Shown here one piece after another: positions 43,924 to 50,880 of a stretch of DNA of 50,880 nt. This DNA is from Flammeovirgaceae bacterium UBA976 (GTDB lineage: Bacteria; Bacteroidota; Bacteroidia; Cytophagales; Cyclobacteriaceae), in the NCBI GenBank assembly GCA_002292365.1, contig DBBU01000016.1:1-50880 (forward strand). Direction: 5' to 3'. How positions within the stretch are numbered: the first letter of the stretch is position 1; every line of letters starts with the position of its first letter. Both the position numbers and the translations under genes were made by a program. The notes under the pieces are model-generated. The model searched no databases, was not told where the DNA came from, and worked only from the letters and a program-made list of their open reading frames with translations.

Positions 43924-44988
43924 GTGGCTGCTACTAAGATTGATATAAACGAACATTTTTACACGGTTTTAAAGGGTGCTTGGGAGTCTAATATCAACAA
44001 TCAGTCAAGATGGGTGATTTTCAGTGACCTTCACTTGGGTGATGGAAGCGTTAGAGATGATTTTAAGCCTAATTTTGAGTCGTTTCAAAGTGCTTTGAGG
44101 GACTATTATCTAAAACATAATTATTCTTTAATACTCAATGGAGACGTTGAGGAGTTACAAAGATTTCCATTGGATGTAATTTTGAAGAATTGGAAGCCTG
44201 TTTATATGCTTTTTGATGCCTTTGCAAACAAAAACCGATTAGCCAAAACCTACGGAAACTATGATCTTCAGTTGAAGTTTCAAAAGCCACCTTATGATTA
44301 TCAAATGTCAGAAGTCTGTAAATTAAGTTATGAGGGGGGGCATATTTTTATTTATCATGGGCATCAAGCCTCAAAAAAATATCAGCGTCAGAATGATTTA
44401 GTAGGGTTCATATTGAAATATTTTGCCAACCCTTTAAGGATAAAAAACTATGCTGTTTCACATTCCAGTAAAAGACAATACAAGATAGAAAAACGGGCTT
44501 ATGAGCATGACATTAGCAGGAATCAAATAAGTATCATAGGCCATACGCACCGGCTATTGTTCGAATCTTTACACAAAGTGGATCGATTGCGATTTGAGAT
44601 TGATCAGTTATGTCGAGAATATCTTATCAGCAGACCATCCAATCAGGAGAGTATTGCTCATTCGATCAAGTTTTACCAATCAGAACTTGAAAAAAGTCAT
44701 CAAATTGATAATTTAAAAAACACCAATAGTTTTATTTATCATCATAATTTGGCCATACCCTGTCTTTTTAATTCAGGTACGGTCATAGGGAAGCGAGAGA
44801 TCACATGTTTGAAAATATCAGATGGAAAAATGAGATTGATTCATTGGTTTGATAAAAATATCCCCAAAAAATATTTACAGTATACCGGTTATGATCCCAT
44901 CTTATTGCCCAATACCGAATTTTATAAAATGGTGATTAATGAAGACGCCTTACATTATATTTTTGCACGAATCAAATTATTATGTTGA
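43924..44988 (+). CDS. Metallophosphoesterase
   Basis: The 354-residue protein carries the calcineurin-like metal site: D35 and H37 in FSDLHLGDG, D74 in NGDVEE, a GNYD at residues 111-114 (usual GNHD, with H replaced by Y), HGHQ and the late GHTHRL. The substituted histidine normally helps protonate the leaving group, so activity may be altered. The start is GTG at 43924, two bases after the ROK stop. Substrate unknown; the family covers nucleotide, lipid and protein phosphates. Confidence 0.82.
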   Translation: MAATKIDINEHFYTVLKGAWESNINNQSRWVIFSDLHLGDGSVRDDFKPNFESFQSALRDYYLKHNYSLILNGDVEELQRFPLDVILKNWKPVYMLFDAFANKNRLAKTYGNYDLQLKFQKPPYDYQMSEVCKLSYEGGHIFIYHGHQASKKYQRQNDLVGFILKYFANPLRIKNYAVSHSSKRQYKIEKRAYEHDISRNQISIIGHTHRLLFESLHKVDRLRFEIDQLCREYLISRPSNQESIAHSIKFYQSELEKSHQIDNLKNTNSFIYHHNLAIPCLFNSGTVIGKREITCLKISDGKMRLIHWFDKNIPKKYLQYTGYDPILLPNTEFYKMVINEDALHYIFARIKLLC

Positions 44989-45890
44989 CGAGAAACCTCT
45001 TGATATTTATTACGTTACTCACAGGCGTTCAATGCGGACCGCAAAGTTCCTCTGAGGTATTGGATAAAGGCGGATTACTAGATATTCAAGGGCATAGAGG
45101 TATGCGGGGGTTGTTTCCTGAGAATTCTATTTTAGGATTCCTTAAAGCGTTGGAATTAGGGGTGAATACCTTAGAATTGGACATTGTGATGTCAGGGGAT
45201 ACCCAATTGGTGGTGAGTCATGAGCCTTTCATTTCATCAGCGATCTGTCAGTATCCTGGGGGGGAACAGATATCTAAAGAGAAGGAAAAGGAGCTGAATA
45301 TGTATCATATGACTTACCAAGAGATCAAGGCATTTGATTGCGGCTCATTATTCAATAATGACTTTCTTTTGCAAGAAAAAAGTAGGGTATCAAAACCTTT
45401 ATTGACAGAGGTTTTAGATACGGTTGAGCAGGTGGCAACCGACAAAGGTCAGCTCATTCATTACAATATAGAATTAAAATCTCAACTAGCATTAGAGGGT
45501 ATTTATCATCCAGAAGTCGCCGTATTTTGTCAAGTCGCTTATCAGGCGATCAATCATCAAGTAGATTGGCGTAGGATTACCATTCAGTCTTTTGATTTTC
45601 GAATCCTGCGATATTTTAATAAGTATTATCCGGAGGTTCAATTGGCGCTACTTATTGAAAATAAGCTTTCTTGGGAGTTAAACATTGATTCTCTCGGATT
45701 TAAACCTGAAATATATAGTTGTGAATACGCCCTATTGAGTGCAGAAACTATTAGCGAATTACAGGAGAAAAACATGAAGGTCATTCCTTGGACGGTGAAT
45801 GATTCTTTGGATATGCGGCAACTTATTCATTGGGGAGTGAATGGATTGATTACAGATTATCCTAATATTGCCCTTCAAATATTTAATTAA
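44982..45890 (+). CDS. Glycerophosphodiester phosphodiesterase, lipoprotein
   Basis: The 302-residue product has a lipobox with C18 (TGVQC) and then a GDPD domain: H38 and R39 in GHRGMRGLFPENS with E47, E65 and D67 in LELDIVMS, and H80. These are the catalytic and metal-binding residues of the family. It hydrolyses glycerophosphodiesters to glycerol-3-phosphate, probably in the periplasm or at the membrane. The C-terminal VIPWTVNDS is also typical. The start overlaps the preceding gene by seven bases. Confidence 0.92.
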   Translation: MLTRNLLIFITLLTGVQCGPQSSSEVLDKGGLLDIQGHRGMRGLFPENSILGFLKALELGVNTLELDIVMSGDTQLVVSHEPFISSAICQYPGGEQISKEKEKELNMYHMTYQEIKAFDCGSLFNNDFLLQEKSRVSKPLLTEVLDTVEQVATDKGQLIHYNIELKSQLALEGIYHPEVAVFCQVAYQAINHQVDWRRITIQSFDFRILRYFNKYYPEVQLALLIENKLSWELNIDSLGFKPEIYSCEYALLSAETISELQEKNMKVIPWTVNDSLDMRQLIHWGVNGLITDYPNIALQIFN

Positions 45891-45894
45891 GAAG

Positions 45895-46902
45895 ATGAGT
45901 GCTAAGAAATATGATGTTTATGCCATTGGAAATGCCATTGTAGATTATGAAATCGAAGTTGACAACACCTTTTTAGAAGCAAATGGTGTGGAGAAAGGGT
46001 TGATGACATTGGCCGAACAAGACCGGCAAGATGGTTTGTTGCGAGCAGCGAAAAGTAACATCAGAAAAAAACAGGCGGGAGGTTCTGCTGCTAATTCTGT
46101 GGTAGCCCTTACACAGTTGGGGGGTACTGGCTTTTATGCATGCAAAGTTGCTTCGGATGTTGACGGTACATTTTATAGAGACGATTTAGTAAAACAAGGG
46201 GTAGCTACCAATTTATCTGATGCCAAGCTCGTTGAGGGAGTTACAGGAAAATGCTTGGTAATGATTACTCCCGATGCTGAACGAACGATGAGTACTTTTT
46301 TAGGGATTTCATCAAATCTTTCTATCTCAGAATTGAATATAGATCAATTAGAGAATTCTAATTATTTGTTTTTGGAGGGATATTTGGTTTCAAGTCCTTC
46401 TGGTTTTGAAGCGATAAAAGAAGCAAAAAGGTGGGCAAAAACGGGAGGTGTTAAAACAGCGCTTACCTTCTCAGATCCAAGTATGGTCAAATATTTTGGA
46501 GACCAAATGCATGAAGTGGTGGGAGAAGGCGTTGATTTACTCTTTTGCAACGAGGAGGAAGCGCGGTTGTATGCCGGAACTTACGATTTAAGGCAGGCGA
46601 TTGAAAAGTTAAAAAAAATAGCGAAATCTTATGTTTTAACGCTCGGGAGCAAAGGGGCTCAGATTTGGGATGGTGATAATATTCATTACATTGATGCTGT
46701 AAAGACACAGGCCGTTGATACAACAGGTGCCGGTGATATTTATGCAGGTACTTTTTTATATGGAATTAATCATGGACACTCTTATTTGGAGGCTGGAAAT
46801 TTAGCGAGTTTGGTAGCTTCTCAAGTGGTAGCACAATATGGCCCAAGACTAAAGAAATCTAAAATTCGAGAATTTCTTACCGAGATAAAGAATAAAAACT
46901 AA
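45895..46902 (+). CDS. PfkB-family kinase, probably adenosine kinase
   Basis: I set the start at the ATG at 45895, four bases after the upstream stop, giving 335 residues from MSAKKYDVYAIGNAIVDYE. An in-frame ATG at 45868 lies in the preceding gene and precedes the family N-terminus. Visible motifs are GGSAANSV near residue 60 (substrate side) and DTTGAGDIYAGTF near residue 280 (ATP and anion hole, catalytic D). The overall pattern is that of the adenosine kinase/PfkB group common in Bacteroidota, though ribokinase-like alternatives are possible. Confidence 0.88.
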   Translation: MSAKKYDVYAIGNAIVDYEIEVDNTFLEANGVEKGLMTLAEQDRQDGLLRAAKSNIRKKQAGGSAANSVVALTQLGGTGFYACKVASDVDGTFYRDDLVKQGVATNLSDAKLVEGVTGKCLVMITPDAERTMSTFLGISSNLSISELNIDQLENSNYLFLEGYLVSSPSGFEAIKEAKRWAKTGGVKTALTFSDPSMVKYFGDQMHEVVGEGVDLLFCNEEEARLYAGTYDLRQAIEKLKKIAKSYVLTLGSKGAQIWDGDNIHYIDAVKTQAVDTTGAGDIYAGTFLYGINHGHSYLEAGNLASLVASQVVAQYGPRLKKSKIREFLTEIKNKN

Positions 46903-46910
46903 CACTTACT

Positions 46911-46941
46911 TTGTAAATGGATATGTATTAACCTATTTTTG
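46911..46941 (+). promoter_or_regulatory. Promoter of rpmH-rnpA
   Basis: TTG at 46911-46913 and TATTTTTG at 46934-46941, 20 bases apart, match the phylum consensus. The rpmH ATG lies 35 bases further on. Confidence 0.7.
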
Positions 46942-46976
46942 CACTCCGTTTTGCTAGAACAAAATAATAAAATTCG

Positions 46977-47132
46977 ATGAAAAGGACATTTCAGCCATCA
47001 GTAAGGAAAAGAAAGAACAAGCATGGGTTTAGATCCAAAATGGAGACAGCAAGTGGTAGAAACCTCCTTGCCAGAAGAAGAGCAAAAGGAAGGAACAAAT
47101 TAACTGTTTCTGACGAGAAACGATCCAAATAA
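46977..47132 (+). CDS. rpmH: 50S ribosomal protein L34
   Basis: The 51-residue basic protein begins [20 protein letters not shown] and contains the L34 signature down to [17 protein letters not shown]. Length and composition are standard. It lies ten bases before rnpA, the near-universal neighbour. A strong promoter is seen just upstream. Confidence 0.98.
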   Translation: MKRTFQPSVRKRKNKHGFRSKMETASGRNLLARRRAKGRNKLTVSDEKRSK

Positions 47133-47142
47133 CATTGAGGGC

Positions 47143-47529
47143 ATGAGTGTATCAGCCCAACCAAAACCTGATTGCAGCTTTTCCAAGACTGAAAGGCTTA
47201 GTAGTAAAGCAAAAATAGAGGAGCTGTTCAAAAGAGGCTCCCCTTTTCGTTCACAAAAATTCCGGACCATACTACTTTCACAACCACTTGATCAAGGCAG
47301 GCAGGTCCTCATCAGTGTACCTAAAAAACTTCATAAGTCAGCTGTAAGCCGAAATAGAATTAAACGGCTCATTCGCGAAGTCTACAGAAAGAACAGGGGA
47401 ATTATCAATGCTAGAGGTCAGGGTTATCTCATGGCAATCATCTATCTCGGGGCCACTATGCCTACCCATAGTGAGGTGGAAGGGCAACTTATTAAACTCT
47501 TCAAACGTTTGAGAATTAATAAAGATTAG
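47143..47529 (+). CDS. rnpA: Ribonuclease P protein component
   Basis: The 128-residue basic protein carries the RNR motif (AVSRNRIKRLIREVYR) and the N-terminal FSKTERLSSKAKIEELFKRG. It binds the catalytic RNase P RNA and aids tRNA 5' maturation. The order rpmH-rnpA is conserved in bacteria. It is followed after 21 bases by an S41 peptidase gene. Confidence 0.96.
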   Translation: MSVSAQPKPDCSFSKTERLSSKAKIEELFKRGSPFRSQKFRTILLSQPLDQGRQVLISVPKKLHKSAVSRNRIKRLIREVYRKNRGIINARGQGYLMAIIYLGATMPTHSEVEGQLIKLFKRLRINKD

Positions 47530-47550
47530 ATTGTCTAAATTTAACATACA

Positions 47551-49188
47551 ATGAGAAAGTATCCTTTCATAATAATTCCAATAATTCTTTTTTTATTTCT
47601 TGCTTTTAAAACCGTAGAGCAGGATGATCGCTATTTTCAGATCGTAAAGAGCCTAGATGTTTTTACTACCTTATTTAAAGAGGTAAATGCCTACTATGTT
47701 GCAGAGATTAATCCGACTGAGTTGATGAAAATAGGTATTGATGCCATGCTTTCATCTCTGGATCCCTACACAGATTATATTCCAGAAGATGATATTGAAG
47801 ATTATCGGACCATGACTACGGGTGAATATGGGGGTATTGGAGCGGTCATAGAAAAGAAGGGGGGAATCAATACGGTAGTCATGCCCTACAAAAACGCACC
47901 TGCAGCACGCTCAGGACTTTTGATAGGGGATCAAATCTTAAAAATAAACAATATAGCGTTAAGTGGAAAGAAAGCCTATGAGATCAGCAATCTCTTAAAG
48001 AGTCAGGTCAATACCCAAATAACCATGGAAATCAAAAGAATGAATAAGCCGGAGGTCTTTGAAATTTCTTTGGTAACAGAAAAAATAATTATTAAAAACG
48101 TACCCTACGCTGGGTTGATAAAAGCGGGTGTAGGTTACATTAAGTTAACAGATTTTACTACCAATGCAGGTAAAGAAGTAAGTGAGGCTCTCAAGGAATT
48201 AACGCAGCAAGGAGTGTCAAAACTGATTTTAGATTTAAGAGGCAACCCAGGAGGTCTGCTAAATGAGGCCATCAATGTTTCCAATATATTTATACCCAAA
48301 GGGGCCGAAATCGTGAGTACCAAGGGCAAATTAGAGGAATGGACGAAGGTCTACAACACAAAGAACCAATCTATTGACGCTAAAATTCCGTTGGTTGTCT
48401 TGATCGATGAGCGCAGTGCATCCGCGGCGGAAATTGTGGCAGGTGTTGTGCAAGATTATGATAGAGGGGTATTGGTAGGCAGAAAAACTTATGGTAAAGG
48501 ATTGGTTCAGCAAACGCGACCACTGGCTTACAATGCTCAATTAAAAGTTACCACTGCCAAATATTACATACCTAGTGGGCGCTGCATTCAATCGATTGAT
48601 TATGGTACGAAAGGAACGGCCAAAATAGCTGATTCATTGAAGTCCACTTTTAGGACATCAAGTGGTAGGGCGGTATTAGATGGAGGGGGTATAGACCCTG
48701 ACATTTTGATCGATTCATCTACATTTGCGGTAGTGTCTTACAAGTTGAAGCAAAAGAATTTAATATTTAACTATGCTACGAAGTATTATTTTGATCATGA
48801 CACATTGGCGAGTGCGAGAGATTTTGAGTTAAGCGAGCCAGAATTCCAACAGTTTTTAGCCTGGCTAGAGCACCAATCTTTCGATTATCAAACACCGCTT
48901 GAAATTAAATTAGAACAAGCACTGGACTTGGCCAAATCTGGAGCTAGAAGTGAGCAAGTTCACCAAAGCATTATTGAACTCAATGCGCTCCTTCAAAGCG
49001 AAAAAAAGAAGGATTTAATCCACCATGAAAGTGAAATAAAACAGCTACTTAAACAAGATATTGTCAGTAGATATTTTTTTCAAGAAGGCATTATTGAGGC
49101 TTCTTTTGATACCGATTTGGACATCCTAAAAGCAGTTGAAATATTGGAAGATACCGAATCTTATAATGGCTTATTAAAACCCAATTGA
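47551..49188 (+). CDS. S41 family C-terminal processing peptidase (second copy)
   Basis: The 545-residue protease has an N-terminal membrane helix (about residues 4-20), a PDZ domain (about residues 85-165, GEYGGIGAVIEKKGG) and the S41 core with S291 in DERSASAAEIVAGV and K316 in RKTYGKGLVQ. The 25-residue spacing equals that of the 19452-21074 paralogue, with which it shares the same layout. The C-terminal 130 residues are charged and helical. Position next to rnpA suggests housekeeping use. Substrates are unknown. Confidence 0.92.
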   Translation: MRKYPFIIIPIILFLFLAFKTVEQDDRYFQIVKSLDVFTTLFKEVNAYYVAEINPTELMKIGIDAMLSSLDPYTDYIPEDDIEDYRTMTTGEYGGIGAVIEKKGGINTVVMPYKNAPAARSGLLIGDQILKINNIALSGKKAYEISNLLKSQVNTQITMEIKRMNKPEVFEISLVTEKIIIKNVPYAGLIKAGVGYIKLTDFTTNAGKEVSEALKELTQQGVSKLILDLRGNPGGLLNEAINVSNIFIPKGAEIVSTKGKLEEWTKVYNTKNQSIDAKIPLVVLIDERSASAAEIVAGVVQDYDRGVLVGRKTYGKGLVQQTRPLAYNAQLKVTTAKYYIPSGRCIQSIDYGTKGTAKIADSLKSTFRTSSGRAVLDGGGIDPDILIDSSTFAVVSYKLKQKNLIFNYATKYYFDHDTLASARDFELSEPEFQQFLAWLEHQSFDYQTPLEIKLEQALDLAKSGARSEQVHQSIIELNALLQSEKKKDLIHHESEIKQLLKQDIVSRYFFQEGIIEASFDTDLDILKAVEILEDTESYNGLLKPN

Positions 49189-49189
49189 T

Positions 49190-49873
49190 TTGATTTTAAG
49201 TCTTGAAACCTCGACATCTGTATGCTCAATGGCGTTGCACCAAGAGGGACTGTGCCTAGCAGAGCAGATTTACAACCTGCCCAAGTCACATGCCACCTTA
49301 ATGCCCGAGGTCATAAGGCAGCTGTTAGATAATTTAAACGTACAGCGAAGTGCTTTAGAAGCCATTGCGATATCAGATGGACCGGGATCCTATACGGGAT
49401 TGCGCATAGGTAGCGCAACGGGGAAAGGACTTTGCAGTGCATTGGAAATCCCCCTGATTTCAGTCAATTCCTTGGATATCATGATTGAAGAGATGCGGCC
49501 TATAGTTTCAGACATCAGTTATATTGCACCCATGATTGATGCCCGACGTATGGAAGTGTATATGAAGTTAGTCAATGAAAAAGGCTCGGAGTTAAAGGAT
49601 ACCCGAGCGGTGATTTTAACACCTGACTTATTTGAGAACTATGTTGAGTATCCGATACTCTTGGTCGGGGACGGAGCCAGAAAATGTGAAGGATTTATTG
49701 ATCATCCTCACCTAAAAATAGTACCTGATATTTATCCGCGCGCCCAATGTATGGGTATATTAGCCTTTCAAAAGTTTAAAGAGGGATTTTTTGAAAATTT
49801 ACAAGATTTTGAGCCAAATTACCTTAAAGTATTCCATACCATGCCCTCCAAAAATCCCTTAGGCAATTTATGA
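49190..49873 (+). CDS. tsaB: tRNA threonylcarbamoyladenosine biosynthesis protein TsaB
   Basis: The 227-residue protein begins ILSLETSTSVCSMAL and has SDGPGSYTGLRIGSATGKGLC, the classical TsaB signature. TsaB is the partner of TsaD in making t6A37 in tRNAs that read ANN codons. No ATG precedes the conserved start, so it begins at TTG 49190, one base after the stop of the peptidase gene. The 3' end overlaps the DUF2480 gene by four bases. Confidence 0.93.
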   Translation: MILSLETSTSVCSMALHQEGLCLAEQIYNLPKSHATLMPEVIRQLLDNLNVQRSALEAIAISDGPGSYTGLRIGSATGKGLCSALEIPLISVNSLDIMIEEMRPIVSDISYIAPMIDARRMEVYMKLVNEKGSELKDTRAVILTPDLFENYVEYPILLVGDGARKCEGFIDHPHLKIVPDIYPRAQCMGILAFQKFKEGFFENLQDFEPNYLKVFHTMPSKNPLGNL

Positions 49874-50385
49874 AAGCAGAAGATACCATCGTCAATAGAG
49901 TAGAAAAATCAGGGCTCTTGACCATTGATTTACAAGATTATCTCACGGATATTCAAACGCGGGTCATAGATCTTAAAGATTATCTTTTTCAAGGCTTGGT
50001 GTTAAAAGAGAAAGATTTTCGACGTACATTAAAGGAGCTTGATGGGGCTCAGTTCAAAGAAGTGGTGGTCTTGATTACTTGTACAGCAGACGCTATCATT
50101 CCTGCTTGGGCTTACATGCTGCTCATGTCCAAGTTGTCAGGAGTTACGCAGTCTATTGCGATTGGGAATGAAGCAGATTTAGAACGTGTTGTTATTGATC
50201 ATGCGATTCATAAAATCAAATGGTCAGATTATGCGGATGCCAAAGTAGTTGTCAAGGGATGTGGATCCGTTAAACAAAGGGATTATGCTTATGCAAAGCT
50301 GACCCAGGCCTTATTGCCTCATGCGATCAGTGTCATGTATGGTGAGCCATGCAGTACAGTCCCTGTCTATAAAAAATCAAGATAG
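49870..50385 (+). CDS. DUF2480 family protein
   Basis: The 171-residue protein matches DUF2480, a family seen mainly in Bacteroidota, through DLKDYLFQGLVLKEKDFR, TCTADAIIPAWAYMLL and VVVKGCGSVKQRDYAYAKL. It is cytosolic with no signal or membrane segment. The cysteine and histidine content (C91, C150-type positions) could support metal binding, but this is not established. It ends the tsaB transcript, upstream of the rRNA leader. Confidence 0.82.
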   Translation: MKAEDTIVNRVEKSGLLTIDLQDYLTDIQTRVIDLKDYLFQGLVLKEKDFRRTLKELDGAQFKEVVVLITCTADAIIPAWAYMLLMSKLSGVTQSIAIGNEADLERVVIDHAIHKIKWSDYADAKVVVKGCGSVKQRDYAYAKLTQALLPHAISVMYGEPCSTVPVYKKSR

Positions 50386-50430
50386 ACCCTCAATAATAAT
50401 TACCAATATTATTAAAAATTATAGGGATAG

Positions 50431-50463
50431 ATGCTGCATCTATGAAGCATTGTTTTATATTTG
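50431..50463 (+). promoter_or_regulatory. Hairpin and -7-like box between the DUF2480 gene and the rRNA promoter
   Basis: TGCTGCAT and ATGAAGCA are near-complementary arms followed by a T-rich run, which could end the DUF2480 transcript. TATATTTG at 50456-50463 also fits a -7 element, but no TTG is at the right distance. Function ambiguous. Confidence 0.35.
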
Positions 50464-50550
50464 CTGGCCCTAAAAGTATGGTAAAGGAGTTAGCGTAAGA
50501 GTTGCAAAGTGTGGGTCTAAAAATTTTTCAATTTTAAAATAACAATAAGT

Positions 50551-50582
50551 TTGCGTTAACTAATATTAATCACTTATCTTTG
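50551..50582 (+). promoter_or_regulatory. rRNA operon promoter
   Basis: TTG at 50551-50553 and TATCTTTG at 50575-50582, 21 bases apart, match the consensus closely. About 270 bases of leader follow before 16S rRNA. Confidence 0.8.
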
Positions 50583-50589
50583 CAGACGC

Positions 50590-50855
50590 TTAGCGAGGGG
50601 GGAATTAGAAAGTTAAGATAAAAGCGAGATTAATCGAACGGATTAATCAACTATTTACGAGCGAATAAATTACAGATGTGGGATCCGAATGGGATTTTCA
50701 GGAGTGTTTATGGCGAGTGAAAAAGTTCTTTGAAATGAATGTTTAAATAGGTAATAAAATGCTCCGTCTGAATTCTTTTGGGAATGAAGATAGTAGTTAG
50801 GTTCAAACACATTGCCCTTTCGGGGGTCTTGCTTTTCGGAGCATGTAATTCATAA
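50590..50855 (+). ncRNA. rRNA operon leader with boxA-like site and two inverted repeats
   Basis: No gene is seen here. GTTCTTTGAAAT at 50725-50736 resembles the boxA antitermination element found in Bacteroidota rRNA leaders. GATTAATC at 50628-50635 and 50641-50648 can form a hairpin with a 5-base loop. ATGCTCCG (50759-50766) pairs with CGGAGCAT (50837-50844), enclosing a 70-base segment next to the 16S start, which may aid processing. Confidence 0.6.
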
Positions 50856-50880
50856 AACAATGGAGAGTTTGATCCTGGCT
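50856..50880 (+). rRNA. rrs: 16S ribosomal RNA, 5' end (partial)
   Basis: The last bases, AGAGTTTGATCCTGGCT preceded by ACAATGG, are the universal 16S 5' region used for the 27F primer site. The rest of the gene is outside the window. The exact mature 5' end is estimated. Confidence 0.95.

Overview
The window looks like a chromosomal segment of a member of the Bacteroidota, most likely order Cytophagales. This rests on gene content and promoter style: a SusC/SusD pair, two proteins with type IX secretion (T9SS) C-terminal sorting domains (PorZ and an alpha-amylase), families typical of the phylum (DUF2480, DUF2520 Rossmann protein, UbiA-type lipid prenyltransferase), lipoproteins with an acidic +2 region, and repeated Bacteroidota promoters (TTG, 17-22 bases, TAnnTTTG) ahead of tRNA-Val, rpmH, the sus-like locus and the rRNA operon. 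The genus cannot be fixed from this sequence.

Layout. 1-4.8 kb: the tail of ccmE and ccmF (cytochrome c maturation), a DUF2520 protein, a UbiA prenyltransferase and purN, closely packed. 4.8-6.4 kb: purH. 6.4-11.8 kb: the rod-shape cluster mreB-mreC-mreD-PBP2-rodA, with overlapping or abutting genes. 11.8-13.5 kb: a convergent gene for a 545-residue protein with a long acidic linker. 13.7-18.3 kb: tdk-porZ-recO joined by stop/start overlaps, then chrA. 18.3-21.1 kb, minus strand: a membrane zinc-ribbon protein and a C-terminal processing protease. 21.2-26.0 kb: hemerythrin-type protein, ruvX, def, nitrilase-family amidase, murF and a DUF2461 protein, with one short unknown gene on the minus strand.

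26.1-27.3 kb: a tRNA-Val gene followed by about 1.1 kb of decayed coding sequence on both strands, the only clearly degraded region. 27.5-38.3 kb: a glycan-use locus with a SusE/SusF-like surface lipoprotein, a T9SS-targeted GH13 amylase, SusC, SusD and a vanadium-haloperoxidase/PAP2-family lipoprotein. 38.3-42.8 kb, minus strand: xylA, xylB and a sodium/sugar symporter, divergent from a ROK sugar kinase at 43.0 kb with a 17-base palindrome between them. 43.9-46.9 kb: metallophosphoesterase, glycerophosphodiesterase and adenosine kinase. 47.0-50.4 kb: rpmH, rnpA, a second processing protease, tsaB and a DUF2480 gene. The window ends in the leader of an rRNA operon and the first bases of 16S rRNA.

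Most of the window is ordinary core genome. The amylase locus probably captures an alpha-glucan at the surface (SusE/F, SusD), hydrolyses it with a T9SS-exported enzyme and imports oligosaccharides through SusC. The xyl genes take up and isomerise xylose into the pentose phosphate pathway. The items most worth a second look are the decayed scar after tRNA-Val, thymidine kinase with a substituted zinc ligand, PBP2 with KTS instead of KTG, the haloperoxidase-type lipoprotein beside SusCD, the large acidic-linker protein abutting rodA, the palindrome between xyl and ROK, and promoters placed so close to start codons that two mRNAs may be leaderless. I did not find a convincing new multi-gene system.
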